Shown: positions 37,550-49,062, numbered from the stretch's first letter. The stretch: 64,000 nt of DNA from Phenylobacterium deserti (GCF_003254705.1 NZ_QFYR01000004.1:1-64000), one strand, 5' to 3'. Numbers and translations: made by a program. Notes: generated from the letters alone by a model not told the origin.

Positions 37550-39364
37550 ATGCGCCAGACCTTCGACGAAAGCACCGATCCGTCCTTCGGCTCCCAGCAT
37601 GTGCCGCTGATCCGCCAGGCCATGAGCCGCCACGGCCTCGACGGCCTGCTGGTCCCCCATGAGGACGAGCACCAGAACGAATACCTGCCGGCGGCGAACG
37701 ATCGGCTGGGGTGGGCCACCGGCTTCACCGGCTCGGCCGGGGCGGCGGTGATCTTTCAGGACAAGGCGGCGATCTTCGTGGACGGCCGCTACACCCTGCA
37801 GGTGCGTGACCAGGTGGACCAGGGCCTGTTCGAGATCCGCGACCTCGTCGAAGGGGGCGTCACCGCCTATCTCGAGACCGCCGCGCGCACCGGCCAGACC
37901 ATCGGCTATGATCCGCGCCTGCACAGCCCCGATGCGCTGGAGCGGCTGAAGGTGGCGGCGGCGCGGGCCGGTGCGCAGCTGAAGCCGGTCACGCCCAACC
38001 CGCTCGACGAGGCCTGGGGCATGGCGCGTCCATCCCAGCCCACCGCGCCCGTGGTCCCGCATCCGCTGCAGTATGCGGGCGAGGAGTCGTCGGCCAAGCG
38101 GGCCCGCATCGGCCAGGCGCTGGGCGCGTCCGGCGCGGACGCCGCGGTGCTCACCGCGCCATCGTCCATCGCCTGGCTGTTCAACATCCGCGGCGGCGAC
38201 GTGATCCGCTCGCCCCTGCCGCTGGGACAGGCGATCCTGAACGCGGACGGCTCGGCGCGGCTGTTCCTCGACCCGGTGAAGGTCACGCCCGACCTGCCGG
38301 CTTGGCTGGGCAACGAGGTGCGGCTGGAGACCCCTGAGGACCTGCCGGCGGCGCTGAAGGATCTCGCCAGCAAGCGCGTGGTGGTCGATCCGGGCCAGTC
38401 TTCCGCCTGGTACTTCGAGGCGCTGGCGGACGCCGGCGCCCTGGTGGTCCGCAGCGAGGACCCTTGCGCCCTGCCCCGGGCCTGCAAGAACGCCGTTGAG
38501 ATCGCGGGCGCGCGCACCGCTCACGCCCGCGACGGCGCGGCCGTCACGCGCTTTCTCCACTGGCTGGCCACGGAGGCGCAGACCAGCCTCCCCGACGAGA
38601 TCGAGGTGGTGAGCAAGCTGGAAAGCTTCCGGGAAGCCACCGGAGCGCTGAAGGATCTCAGCTTCGACACCATCGCAGGGGCGGGCTCGAACGGGGCCAT
38701 CGTGCACTACCGGCCGACGGAGCGCCTGAACAAGCGCACCCAGGCCGGCTCGCTTCTGCTGGTGGACTCGGGAGCTCAGTACCTCGACGGCACCACCGAC
38801 ATCACCCGCACCGTCGCCATCGGCGAGCCGACGCAGGAGATGCGCGAGCGCTTCACCCTGGTGCTGAAGGGCAACCTCGCCCTGGCGCGGGTCCGCTTCC
38901 CGGCGGGGACGACCGGCTCGGCCCTGGACGCCCTGGCGCGGATCGCCCTTTGGGAGCGAGGGCTCGACTTTGACCATGGCACCGGTCACGGCGTGGGCTC
39001 GTACCTGGGCGTCCACGAGGGTCCGCAACGGATCTCCAAGGCGCCCAACATGGTCGCGCTGCGACCGGGCATGATCGTGTCCAACGAGCCGGGCTACTAC
39101 AAGGAAGGCGCCTACGGCATCCGCATCGAGAACCTGCAGTTCGTCACCGCCCCCGAGCCGGTGGCCGGCGGCGAGCGGCCGATGCTGGGCTTCGAGACCC
39201 TGACGCTGGCGCCGATCGACCGGCGGCTGATCGACCGCGAGCTGCTGACACCGGAAGAGCGCCGCCAGCTCGACGCCTATCACGCGCGGGTCCTGGAGGT
39301 GGTGGGCCCGCAGGTCGAGCCGGACATCCGCGCCTGGCTGGTGGAAGCCACGGCGCCGATCTGA
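37550..39364 (+). CDS. pepP: Xaa-Pro aminopeptidase (aminopeptidase P, M24B)
   Basis: A 604-residue enzyme with the three-domain layout of long-form aminopeptidase P: N-terminal creatinase-like domains (about 1-320, including NEYLPAANDRLGWATGFTGSAG) and the C-terminal pita-bread domain. Metal ligands are visible in LLVDSGAQYLDGTTDITRT (two Asp), the DHGTGHGVGSYLGVHE segment (His), NEPGYYKEGAYGIRIEN (Glu) and the final Glu. It removes the N-terminal residue from X-Pro peptides. Coupled to the next gene by a TGATG overlap. Confidence 0.93.
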   Translation: MRQTFDESTDPSFGSQHVPLIRQAMSRHGLDGLLVPHEDEHQNEYLPAANDRLGWATGFTGSAGAAVIFQDKAAIFVDGRYTLQVRDQVDQGLFEIRDLVEGGVTAYLETAARTGQTIGYDPRLHSPDALERLKVAAARAGAQLKPVTPNPLDEAWGMARPSQPTAPVVPHPLQYAGEESSAKRARIGQALGASGADAAVLTAPSSIAWLFNIRGGDVIRSPLPLGQAILNADGSARLFLDPVKVTPDLPAWLGNEVRLETPEDLPAALKDLASKRVVVDPGQSSAWYFEALADAGALVVRSEDPCALPRACKNAVEIAGARTAHARDGAAVTRFLHWLATEAQTSLPDEIEVVSKLESFREATGALKDLSFDTIAGAGSNGAIVHYRPTERLNKRTQAGSLLLVDSGAQYLDGTTDITRTVAIGEPTQEMRERFTLVLKGNLALARVRFPAGTTGSALDALARIALWERGLDFDHGTGHGVGSYLGVHEGPQRISKAPNMVALRPGMIVSNEPGYYKEGAYGIRIENLQFVTAPEPVAGGERPMLGFETLTLAPIDRRLIDRELLTPEERRQLDAYHARVLEVVGPQVEPDIRAWLVEATAPI

Positions 39365-39846
39365 TGCGCCCGCTCGCCGCCACTCTCGCCGCGCTTGCGC
39401 TGGTCGCCGGACCCGCGCTCGCCGCCCCGAAGCCGGACCCGGCAAACGCCGAGGTGCTCGCGGTGGTGGACCGCTTCTTCGCCGGGCTGAAGGCCGGAGA
39501 CTGGACGTCGGTCGAGGGCCTGCTGATCCCGGAGGGGACGATCAACGTCCAACGGACGCTGCCGGACGGCGGAAACCACCATCGCGTCCTCACCTTCCGC
39601 GCCTGGCTCGACAGCCTGGCGGGCAAGCCCGGTTTCGAGGAGCAGTACTGGAGCCCAACGGTGCTGCGCCGCGGGCCGATCGCGGTGGTGTGGGCGCCTT
39701 ACGAGGTGCACACGCCGCAGGACCGCCACTGCGGCATCGACTCCTTCGACCTCGTCCAGAAGGACGGCACCTGGAAGATCGCCAACCTGATGTGGACGTC
39801 CGAGCCCGACGCCTGCGAGGCGCTGGGCTGGAAGCCGAAGGGCTGA
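39364..39846 (+). CDS. Secreted NTF2-like (SnoaL/DUF4440-type) protein
   Basis: A 160-residue protein with signal peptide MRPLAATLAALALVAGPALA. The mature part begins ANAEVLAVVDRFFAGLKAGDW and ends GIDSFDLVQKDGTWKIANLMW, the cone-shaped NTF2-like pattern. It probably acts in the periplasm; NTF2-like proteins may bind small ligands or catalyse isomerisation, and no catalytic set can be assigned. Its ATG overlaps the pepP stop by one base, so it is translated with it. Confidence 0.75.
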   Translation: MRPLAATLAALALVAGPALAAPKPDPANAEVLAVVDRFFAGLKAGDWTSVEGLLIPEGTINVQRTLPDGGNHHRVLTFRAWLDSLAGKPGFEEQYWSPTVLRRGPIAVVWAPYEVHTPQDRHCGIDSFDLVQKDGTWKIANLMWTSEPDACEALGWKPKG

Positions 39847-39886
39847 TCTTACCGAGAGGTCGGGTTCCCCGGAGGGGGAGCAAGGA

Positions 39887-42232
<2,346 letters not shown>

Positions 42233-42269
42233 CTAGCCGATCCCGCGGCCTCTCGCAGGCCCCCGCCGC

Positions 42270-42593
42270 CTAGAACCGACGCTTGCCGGTCACGGTTTCC
42301 CAGAACAGCCGGAAGTCGCCCAACAGGCTCCACAACGGGTACTTGAAGGTAGCGGGCCGGTTCTTCTCGAAGAAGAAGTGCCCCACCCAGGCGAACCCAT
42401 AGCCGAGCAGAGGCATGGCGAGCAGCCACCATGGGTTCTGCGTCAGCAGGAACGCCACGAAGGCGGCGATCACCAGAGCTGTGCCGACCACATGGATGCG
42501 GCGGCAAGTGCGGTTCGCATGCTCGTGGATGTAGAAGGGGTAGAAGGCCTCGAAGGAGGCGTACCGATCGCCTGCGGTTTTGCGCTCGTCCAT
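42270..42593 (-). CDS. Mpo1/YGL010w-like (DUF962) membrane protein
   Basis: A 107-residue protein with FYPFYIHEHANRTCRRIHVVGT (the conserved H-x3-N-x4-H motif), two or three TM segments and FAWVGHFFFEKNRPATFKYPLWSLLGDFRLF, the DUF962 hallmark. The yeast homologue Mpo1 is an iron-dependent dioxygenase of 2-hydroxy fatty acid alpha-oxidation; the His residues it uses are conserved here. Its role in bacteria is inferred only. It is upstream of ligA on the same strand. Confidence 0.85.
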   Translation of the reverse strand: MDERKTAGDRYASFEAFYPFYIHEHANRTCRRIHVVGTALVIAAFVAFLLTQNPWWLLAMPLLGYGFAWVGHFFFEKNRPATFKYPLWSLLGDFRLFWETVTGKRRF

Positions 42594-42693
42594 GTCCGAA
42601 GGGTGCGCCCGCGACCGGCTTGCGTCAAATCAGGCGCCGGGGCATGGCAAGCCGGGCTGGCCACCAAGCTGGCGTTCCTGGCGGGGCAGCAGG

Positions 42694-43275
42694 ATGCATC
42701 AACGCTCTCGGCTGAAGGTGGGGCTGGACGTGCCCTGGGTGACCAGCTGGAGCGCCGAGCAGGTGCTGGGCGTGCGCCCCTGCCCTTCCCTCAACGGCGG
42801 CCTTGCGGTGGTGCAGGCCGAGCAGCCCGGATGCGGGCGGCCGAACTACTCGCAGAACCATCTGGTCCGACAGCGCTGGTCCGTCCGCAGGATGCTTTGT
42901 CCGATGTGCGGGAAGCCTACGACGCAGGACGATCGCTGGAGCCAGACCGGAAGGTTGGTGACAGCCGGGGCGCTGCGCCAGAAGGGCCTCGCGACGCTGC
43001 TTCCCGTCACTGTACCGGACACAGAGCTCCTGCTGGACGCCGGCGCGATCTCACCTGCCCATCGCGCTTGCGCCGACCTGGCGCTGGAGCGCTGCCCGCA
43101 CCTGCAGGCGCACGCCAATCCCGAACCGTTGAGGTTTCCGAACCGCTGGACGGTGTTGCCGCTGAAGGTCGAGGCGCGCCCCCAGCCAGCTCACGCGCTG
43201 GAGCGGCGCACGCGCGGGGAAGCCGTCGCGGTGACCAGTTTCCTGCAGCTGCTGGGGCTGCCGGACGCGGCTTAA
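42694..43275 (+). CDS. Hypothetical protein with CxxC zinc-ribbon-like motif
   Basis: A 193-residue soluble protein. The start at 42694 (MHQRSRLKVGLDVPWV) is chosen because upstream residues overlap the Mpo1-like gene region and look non-native. Residues 69-80 contain MLCPMCGKPT, a CxxC knuckle typical of the first half of a zinc ribbon; a later pair, CADLALERC, is spaced differently. VGLDVPWVTSWSAE and CPSLNGGLAVVQ are distinctive but I recognise no family. It converges on recN with a 4-base overlap. Confidence 0.55.
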   Translation: MHQRSRLKVGLDVPWVTSWSAEQVLGVRPCPSLNGGLAVVQAEQPGCGRPNYSQNHLVRQRWSVRRMLCPMCGKPTTQDDRWSQTGRLVTAGALRQKGLATLLPVTVPDTELLLDAGAISPAHRACADLALERCPHLQAHANPEPLRFPNRWTVLPLKVEARPQPAHALERRTRGEAVAVTSFLQLLGLPDAA

Positions 43276-44969
43276 GCGCCGATCAGCGCCCGCGCAGCGG
43301 CGCGTGCGGCGTCGGTGATCTGGGCGCCGGCCAGCATGCGGGCGATCTCTTCCTCGCGCTCGGCCGGCGAGAGGATCTCCACATTGGTGCGCAGGCGTTC
43401 GGCGTCGCCAGCCTTGGAGATGCGCCAGTGCGCATCGCCGCGAGCTGCCACCTGGGGCGAGTGCGTGACCACCAGAACCTGAGCGTTGGCCGCCAGGCGC
43501 TTGAGCCGAAGGCCCACGGCGTCGGCCACCGCGCCGCCGACGCCCTGATCTACCTCGTCGAAGATCATCAAAGGCTGCGGACCGCTGGCCCGCCCCGCCA
43601 GCGACGCCTTCAAGGCCAGGGCGAAACGGGCGAGTTCGCCGCCGGAAGCGATCGCGCCGAGGTCGCCAAACGGCGCGCCCGGATTGGTGGCGATCTCGAA
43701 CGCCACGCGATCGAGGCCGGTGGGTCCCGCTCGCTCCTCGGACAGCGGCTCGACAGCGACGCGGAACCGCGCCTTTTCGAGTTTCAAAGGGGCAAGCTCG
43801 GCCATCACCGCCGCAGCGAGCCGTTCACCCGCCGCCTTCCGGGCGTCGGTGAGCGCGGCGGCTTCGGCAAGGTAGGCCGTCTTGGCGGCGGTGAGCGCCG
43901 TCTCGGCAGCCTTCAGGTCGCCCTCGGACGATTCCACCGCCCGCAGCCGTTCGGCGAACCGAACCCGCAGCAGGGGCAGCTCTTCGACGCTGACGTTCAG
44001 CTTGCGGGCGAGACCTCGCAGGTCGAACAGCCGCTCCTCGGTCTTCTCGAGTTCGTCGGGCTCGAAGTCGAAGGCCTCCGCTGCCGTGTCCACCGCCGCT
44101 TCGGCTTCCTGAGCCTCGATCAGCACGCGGTCCATGGCCTCGGCGGCCTGCACAAGGCGCGCGACCGTCGGCCCGTCCTGAGCAGCGCCCGCGGTCACCG
44201 CCCGCTCGCGCGCACGCTCCAGAGCACGGAGCGCCGAAGCGACCTTTGCGGACAGGCCGTCGAAAGCGCCGCGCGCCGAGGCGATGTCGGCCAGGGACTT
44301 CTCGGCGGCGCCGAGAATGGCGCGCTGTTCCGCCAGCTCCGTCTCCTCGCCCTCGCGCGGGTCGAGGCGTTCGATCTCCGCCAGGCGCAAGGTGAGCTCT
44401 TCGGTTTCCGCGGCGGCGCGATCCACGTCGGCCCGCAAGGCATCGACGCGTTCGCGCGCCTCACGCCAGGTGCGCCAGCGCTCCGCAACCTTCCCGCTCT
44501 GCGCGTCCAAGCCGCCGAAGGTGTCCAGCAGGGGCCGGTGGGTGCGAGCGTCCAGCAGGCCCACAGTCTCGTGCTGACCATGGACCTCCAGCAGCAGCTC
44601 GCCGATCTCCTTGAGGACGCCGACGCCGGTCGCCTGATCGTTCACGAAGGCGCGGCTCCGCCCATCGGCCGACAAGGTGCGGCGCAGGACGAGATCCTCG
44701 TCGCGGGCGTAGGACAGCCCCTTGTCTTCCAGCAGATCCCAAACCGGGTGCTGCGGAGGCGGCGCGAACACGGCGGACACCGCCGCCTGGGCAGCGCCCC
44801 GGCGCACCAGCCCGGCGTCGGCGCGCGCGCCGGTGGCCAGGCCCAGACTGTCGAGGATGATCGACTTGCCCGCGCCCGTCTCACCGGTAAGCGCGGTGAG
44901 ACCCGGCCCGATGGACAGGTCCAGGGCCTCGATCAGCACCACGTCGCGGATCCACAGTCCGATCAGCAT
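43272..44969 (-). CDS. recN: DNA repair ATPase RecN
   Basis: A 565-residue SMC-like protein for double-strand break repair. Walker A TGETGAGKS (28-36), Q-loop/lasso DSLGLATGARAD, FVNDQATGVGVLKEIGELLLEVHGQHE, a central coiled coil (about 160-365), signature IASGGELARFALALK and Walker B LMIFDEVDQGVGG, with the D-loop His in THSPQVAA. Complete. A perfect alphaproteobacterial SOS box lies 44 bases upstream, overlapping the bamD stop codon. Confidence 0.95.
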   Translation of the reverse strand: MLIGLWIRDVVLIEALDLSIGPGLTALTGETGAGKSIILDSLGLATGARADAGLVRRGAAQAAVSAVFAPPPQHPVWDLLEDKGLSYARDEDLVLRRTLSADGRSRAFVNDQATGVGVLKEIGELLLEVHGQHETVGLLDARTHRPLLDTFGGLDAQSGKVAERWRTWREARERVDALRADVDRAAAETEELTLRLAEIERLDPREGEETELAEQRAILGAAEKSLADIASARGAFDGLSAKVASALRALERARERAVTAGAAQDGPTVARLVQAAEAMDRVLIEAQEAEAAVDTAAEAFDFEPDELEKTEERLFDLRGLARKLNVSVEELPLLRVRFAERLRAVESSEGDLKAAETALTAAKTAYLAEAAALTDARKAAGERLAAAVMAELAPLKLEKARFRVAVEPLSEERAGPTGLDRVAFEIATNPGAPFGDLGAIASGGELARFALALKASLAGRASGPQPLMIFDEVDQGVGGAVADAVGLRLKRLAANAQVLVVTHSPQVAARGDAHWRISKAGDAERLRTNVEILSPAEREEEIARMLAGAQITDAARAAARALIGA

Positions 44970-45012
44970 CGGCGCAAGATCACCCGGAATCGGAGCTGTC
45001 GGAAAGAGCTGA

Positions 45013-45027
45013 GTTCTACTTAGGTTC
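45013..45027. promoter_or_regulatory. LexA (SOS) box upstream of recN
   Basis: GTTC at 45013-45016, seven bases, GTTC at 45024-45027: an exact match to the GTTC-N7-GTTC LexA operator of alphaproteobacteria. It lies 44 bases upstream of the recN ATG and overlaps the 3' end of bamD. recN is a classical SOS gene, so the site makes functional sense. Confidence 0.8.
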
Positions 45028-45951
45028 CGCGGCCGCAGTCTGCTGCTGCGCCTCGTTCGCGCTGACGGCCGCCGGCGGAGCGATGGTCGTCGACTTGCGC
45101 TTCATGAACGGGATGCGGATCAGGCCGCGACGCTGGCCGCCGCCGCTGGGCTCCACGGCCGGGCGCAGACCGCGGTCGGTCAGCAGGCTGTAGGCGTCGG
45201 AGTACCAGCCGTCGCCCGGGTAGTTGTAGCCGAGCACCGACCCGTTCCGCTTGGCCTCTTCCATGAGGCCGAGCGTCAGATAGGACTCGACGAGGCGGTA
45301 GAGCGCCTCGGGCGTGTGGCTGGTGGTTTGATAGCGGTCGACCACGGTCTTGAAGCGGCCGATGGCGGCCAGGGTATCGCCCTGGCGCAGGTACCAGCGA
45401 CCGATAGTCATTTCCTTGCCGGCCAGCTGGTCGTTGACCATGTCGATCTTCAGGCGGGCGTCCTGCGCGTATTCGGTGTTCGGGTAGCGCTGGACGACAT
45501 TGCGCAGGGCGTCGAGCGCCTGGCCCGTGGCGGCCTGATCCCGGCCCACGTCGACGATCTGTTCGAAGTAGCAGACGGCCTTGATGTAGTGCGCGTAGGC
45601 GGCCGCCGGGTTGCCCGGATAGAGCTGAATGAACCGGTCGGCGTCGGCGATGGCTTCGGGATAGTCGTTGCCCTGGTAGTGGGCGTAGGCCTGCATCAGG
45701 ACCGCGCGGCGCGACCATTCCGAATAGGGGTGCTGGCGTTCCACTTCGCGGAAGTAGTCGACAGCCGTGCCCCATTGGCGACGGTCCAGGCGATCGGCGC
45801 CCGTGGCGTAGAGCAGCTCCACCGGGCGCTCTTCATAGGCGAGCCGGGTCTTCGGCTTCTTGGTCCCGGCGCACCCCGCCAAGGCCAGCGCACAGACACC
45901 AGCGACCAGAACCGGGCGAGCCCACGTATTGCGAAGCACGGACACCTTCAC
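45016..45951 (-). CDS. bamD: Outer membrane assembly lipoprotein BamD (ComL)
   Basis: A 311-residue lipoprotein. The signal peptide ends in LALAGC with lipidated Cys27. TPR-type repeats follow (ELLYATGADRLDRRQWGTAVDYF, EAIADADRFIQLYPGNPAAAYAHYIKAVCYF, ALRNVVQRYPNTEYAQDARLK), which form the BamD scaffold that binds BamA and nascent outer membrane proteins. A basic/Ala-rich C-terminal extension of about 50 residues is longer than in E. coli BamD. The position next to recN and ligA matches Caulobacter gene order. Confidence 0.94.
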   Translation of the reverse strand: MKVSVLRNTWARPVLVAGVCALALAGCAGTKKPKTRLAYEERPVELLYATGADRLDRRQWGTAVDYFREVERQHPYSEWSRRAVLMQAYAHYQGNDYPEAIADADRFIQLYPGNPAAAYAHYIKAVCYFEQIVDVGRDQAATGQALDALRNVVQRYPNTEYAQDARLKIDMVNDQLAGKEMTIGRWYLRQGDTLAAIGRFKTVVDRYQTTSHTPEALYRLVESYLTLGLMEEAKRNGSVLGYNYPGDGWYSDAYSLLTDRGLRPAVEPSGGGQRRGLIRIPFMKRKSTTIAPPAAVSANEAQQQTAAAEPK

Positions 45952-46092
45952 CTCAAAGGACCAACGCGCGCCCCCCGGCTTGCGTGCGATGCTTCTACAC
46001 CACGCCCGGGCCCGCGCAAACGGAACGGAATAGCGCGGAGCCCTGCGGCGGAATGAGGGCGGACCTTCAGCTCAGGCCCGCCCCGCGACCGT

Positions 46093-46110
46093 TTAGAACA
46101 CGTGGGTCAG
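46093..46110 (-). pseudogene. Vestigial TonB-receptor C-terminus (LTHVF-stop) after the intact receptor stop
   Basis: One base after the receptor stop codon, the minus strand reads CTG ACC CAC GTG TTC TAA, which would encode the terminal strand LTHVF of a TonB receptor. The real gene ends LTYTF. The two 19-base segments are near copies in tandem. This looks like a scar left when the end of one receptor allele was joined to or replaced by another. Confidence 0.35.
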
Positions 46111-46111
46111 G

Positions 46112-48571
46112 TTAGAACGTGTAGGTGAGGCGGCCGTAGTAGTAGCCGCCGTTGATGCCGAACGGAGAGAAGGTCGGATACTGGCCCACGTAGCCGTTGT
46201 CGGTGTTCGACAGGAATTGCTGACGGTAAATACCGTTCAGGCGGTCCGGGTAGGTGTTGAACAGATTGTTCGCACCCACGGCGGCGCGGACGCTGTCCGT
46301 CACCTGATAGGCGACCTCCAGATCGGTGATGAGCGCCGTCTTGATGCGCGACTGGTACCAGGTGCTCCCATCGTAGCTGTCGACGCTCTTGGCCGGTCCA
46401 TAGAGCGACTCCTTGAGGTTCACCGACAGCTTGTCCCACGTCCAAACCGCCCCAGCGCCAAGCCGGAACTTCGGCGACGCCTTCTCCAGGGTGTAGAGGG
46501 CCGATGGGTCGAACAGCGAGGCGCCGGCCAACTGCGCAGGCGGAGCGGCGATCTTGGTGACCTCTGTCTCATTCCAATTGGCCGTGAGGGTCCATTGGAC
46601 CGAGCCCTTGTCGAGCATGCCCGTGGTGGCTGTAACCACGAGGTCCGCGCCGCGGGTGCGGGTATCCAGCCCGTTGGTGAAGATGTTGATGCCCGTGAAG
46701 GTTACGGTGCTGTCCAGCACGTTGCCATTGGCGACGATCGCCTCGGCGACGGCGGGGATCGTGGGCGTGCCGCCGGAGCCGTACAGCGTGCCCGAACCGA
46801 CGATCCGGTCCTCGATCTCGATCTGGTAGAGATCGAGGGTCGCGGTGACGCCCCAGCCGGGGTGGGCCACGAAACCCACGCTGTAGTTGATCGACTTCTC
46901 GGCCTGCAGCCCGTTGACGCCCACCAGGCGCGCCGCGGGCGAGTTGGGCGGCAGCTGCACGAAGGCGGTGTTCGGCCCCACGTTGGTCGCCGAATAGTAT
47001 TGCTCCGCCAGGGTTGGCGCCCGGAAGCCGGTGCTCGCGGTGCCACGGATGGCCAGCATGTCGTTGAAGTCGTAGCGGCCTGTCGCTTTGGCCACCGTGG
47101 TGTCGCCGAAGTCGCTGAAGTCCTCGTGGCGCACCGCGAAGTCGAGTTGAAGCGCTTCCACCGGCGACAAGGCCACATCGGCGTAGACAGCCCAGTTGCG
47201 CCGTTCGTGCTTGCCCGCGTCGGTCAGCGCAAAGCCAGGGTAGGATTGCGAGCCTTCCTTGTACCGCGAGGCGAGGTCGCCAGGCAGGATCTCGTAGGTC
47301 TCTTCCCGGTATTCCGCGCCAAGGGCCAGGGTCAGCGGCTTGGCCATGCCGACGTCGTACTCGTGGGCAAGGTCAAGCGTGGTGGTCCACTGGGTGTTGA
47401 TGAAGTCACCCGCATGGAAGTCAGTGGGGGTGAAGCCGGTGTCGAGGTAGAGCGACGCATTGGCCGACGCCAAGGTGTTGATGCTGATGTCGTCCTTGCC
47501 CCAGGTGGTCGACAGGTCCCAGTTCCACCCGCCGGCCGTTCCCCGCAGTCCGCCGCTGATCGCGTAGTCGTCCTCCCAGATGGCTTCCTTGGGATTGAAG
47601 CCAGCCGGGAAGAGCGGCGCGCCGGCCGCGTTCACCACGCGCCCCGGAACCCGATAGTTTTCGAACGCGGCCGCGTACTTCTTCCCGTAGGTGCCGAAGC
47701 TGTAGAATTCCAAAGCCTCGCTGAACTGGTAGCCGAAGTTGAAGGAGCCGATGTTCAGCCGGTACTCCGCGTCTCCCGCGATCAGGTTCACGTACGGGTA
47801 GTTGGGTAAGGCGGCCACCGCCGGGTATTGGGCGGCGAAGCCGGGCGCCAGAACGCGCGGATCGAAGTCGCCGCGGTTGCTGTGCCCGTGCCAACGGCTC
47901 TCGAAGGACAAGTCGAGGTAGCTGTTCTCGACGGGCGTCATGCCCAGGCTGGCGGTGATGTCGCCGGTCTTGCCGCCCTTGTCGAAGTACTGGCCGCCGG
48001 TGACGATGATGTTGCCGCCTTCACCCTTGTCCTTGAGGATCAGGTTGATCACGCCGGCGATGGCGTCGGTGCCGTACTGGGCGGCGGCCCCGTCCTGCAG
48101 CACTTCGACGTGGTCGATGGCGTTCAGCGGGATGAAGTTCAGGTCGGCGGCCGCGCCGCCCTGGAAGGGCCCGCCCAGCACCGCCAGGTTCGCCGTCCCG
48201 TGGCGACGCTTGCCGTTCACAAGCACCAGAGCGTGGTTGGGAGACAGACCGCGAAGACGGGCGGAAAGCGTCAGGTTGGCGGTGTCGCCGCCGAACGCTT
48301 GAGCATTGAAGGACGGCACGTTCTGGGCGATCGCCTGGATCAGATCGGACTGGCCGACCCGCTGAAGCGCGGTTGCATCCAGCACCTGCACCGGGGCGGG
48401 GCTGTCGACCGCGCGCAGGCCGCTCATCCGAGTGCCGGTGACGATCACCGTGTCGAGTTCGGCCTCGGCGCCGCCTGGAGCAGCCGTTTGGGCGGAAGCG
48501 GCAGCTGCGAGCCCAAGAAGGGCGGCGGCCGACATCCCGCACAGCAGGACTCGCCTGGAACAAATCCCCAT
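46112..48571 (-). CDS. TonB-dependent outer membrane receptor
   Basis: An 819-residue receptor. Signal peptide MGICSRRVLLCGMSAAALLGLAAAASA, TonB-box-like DTVIVTGTRM (about 39-48), plug domain with VDSPAPVQVLDATALQRVG and LRGLSPNHALVLVNGKRRH and AAAQYGTDAIAGVINLILKD, then a 22-strand barrel ending in Phe (LTYTF). The RGLSPNxxLVLVNGKRRH plug form is common in Caulobacterales receptors, often for plant- or peptide-derived substrates; the ligand cannot be read. It sits between bamD and the divergent GT32 gene, away from other transport genes. Confidence 0.92.
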   Translation of the reverse strand: MGICSRRVLLCGMSAAALLGLAAAASAQTAAPGGAEAELDTVIVTGTRMSGLRAVDSPAPVQVLDATALQRVGQSDLIQAIAQNVPSFNAQAFGGDTANLTLSARLRGLSPNHALVLVNGKRRHGTANLAVLGGPFQGGAAADLNFIPLNAIDHVEVLQDGAAAQYGTDAIAGVINLILKDKGEGGNIIVTGGQYFDKGGKTGDITASLGMTPVENSYLDLSFESRWHGHSNRGDFDPRVLAPGFAAQYPAVAALPNYPYVNLIAGDAEYRLNIGSFNFGYQFSEALEFYSFGTYGKKYAAAFENYRVPGRVVNAAGAPLFPAGFNPKEAIWEDDYAISGGLRGTAGGWNWDLSTTWGKDDISINTLASANASLYLDTGFTPTDFHAGDFINTQWTTTLDLAHEYDVGMAKPLTLALGAEYREETYEILPGDLASRYKEGSQSYPGFALTDAGKHERRNWAVYADVALSPVEALQLDFAVRHEDFSDFGDTTVAKATGRYDFNDMLAIRGTASTGFRAPTLAEQYYSATNVGPNTAFVQLPPNSPAARLVGVNGLQAEKSINYSVGFVAHPGWGVTATLDLYQIEIEDRIVGSGTLYGSGGTPTIPAVAEAIVANGNVLDSTVTFTGINIFTNGLDTRTRGADLVVTATTGMLDKGSVQWTLTANWNETEVTKIAAPPAQLAGASLFDPSALYTLEKASPKFRLGAGAVWTWDKLSVNLKESLYGPAKSVDSYDGSTWYQSRIKTALITDLEVAYQVTDSVRAAVGANNLFNTYPDRLNGIYRQQFLSNTDNGYVGQYPTFSPFGINGGYYYGRLTYTF

Positions 48572-49062
48572 CTCTGATCCCCAGTTCAGTTGTTAGGTCA
48601 TGGCTGTTCTTTCCCTCAAGGCGCTTCGACCCCGCTTTTTTGCATTGGCCGCACAAACGAGTGCGCAGGCTCTGCCGAATACGCTTCCTCAACCGATCGG
48701 GGTCGGCAACGCCGCACGTCGTTCAGCGAACGACATGCTCAGTTATCTCGCATATGGCGGAGCCTGGGCACCGATTGCGTGCGCCGCCTGCCCGCGATTA
48801 TTGCAGCCGGGCAGCGGTTCTCACCCTTGGTTGGGCTGAACATCAGATCCCGCGGACGGTCAGGCCAGAACCTTCCGGCCGAGTCTCCGTTGACCGCCCG
48901 AAGGCGCCAAGCGCCGCTTAGGACGGCGCCGCGTTAACAGGCGTGGCTTTTGTTGCGGGGCAGCGAACTTTCCTGCGCTCAAGCAGTTTCAGGTGGCGGC
49001 CCCAAAAGCCCGAGCCGTTCATCCGGCTCGTCCTGTGCCGTACCTGTTCACGAGAAAGCCCG
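48572..49062. other. Intergenic region without recognised genes
   Basis: This 491-base stretch separates the divergent TonB receptor and GT32 genes. Short open frames exist on the plus strand, but they have unbalanced composition and no family signature. The region is less GC-rich than its neighbours near 48590-48780. It should carry promoters for both genes. I see no tRNA, ncRNA or clear operator in it. Confidence 0.4.

Noticed and set aside
37388..39445. A 685-codon minus-strand frame opposite pepP
   Set aside because: Antisense composition with no motif; the plus-strand aminopeptidase P has intact metal ligands.
39847..39886. TCCCC/GGGGA hairpin between the NTF2-like gene and ligA
   Set aside because: The stem is only five to six bases with no T-tract; possible but unsupported as a terminator.
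42378..45023. An 881-codon plus-strand frame across Mpo1-like, hypothetical and recN genes
   Set aside because: It crosses three real genes in shadow frames and resembles no protein family.
48590..48940. Short plus-strand frames in the gap between the TonB receptor and the GT32 gene
   Set aside because: Three overlapping frames of 79-115 codons have atypical composition, no ribosome binding site and no family resemblance.
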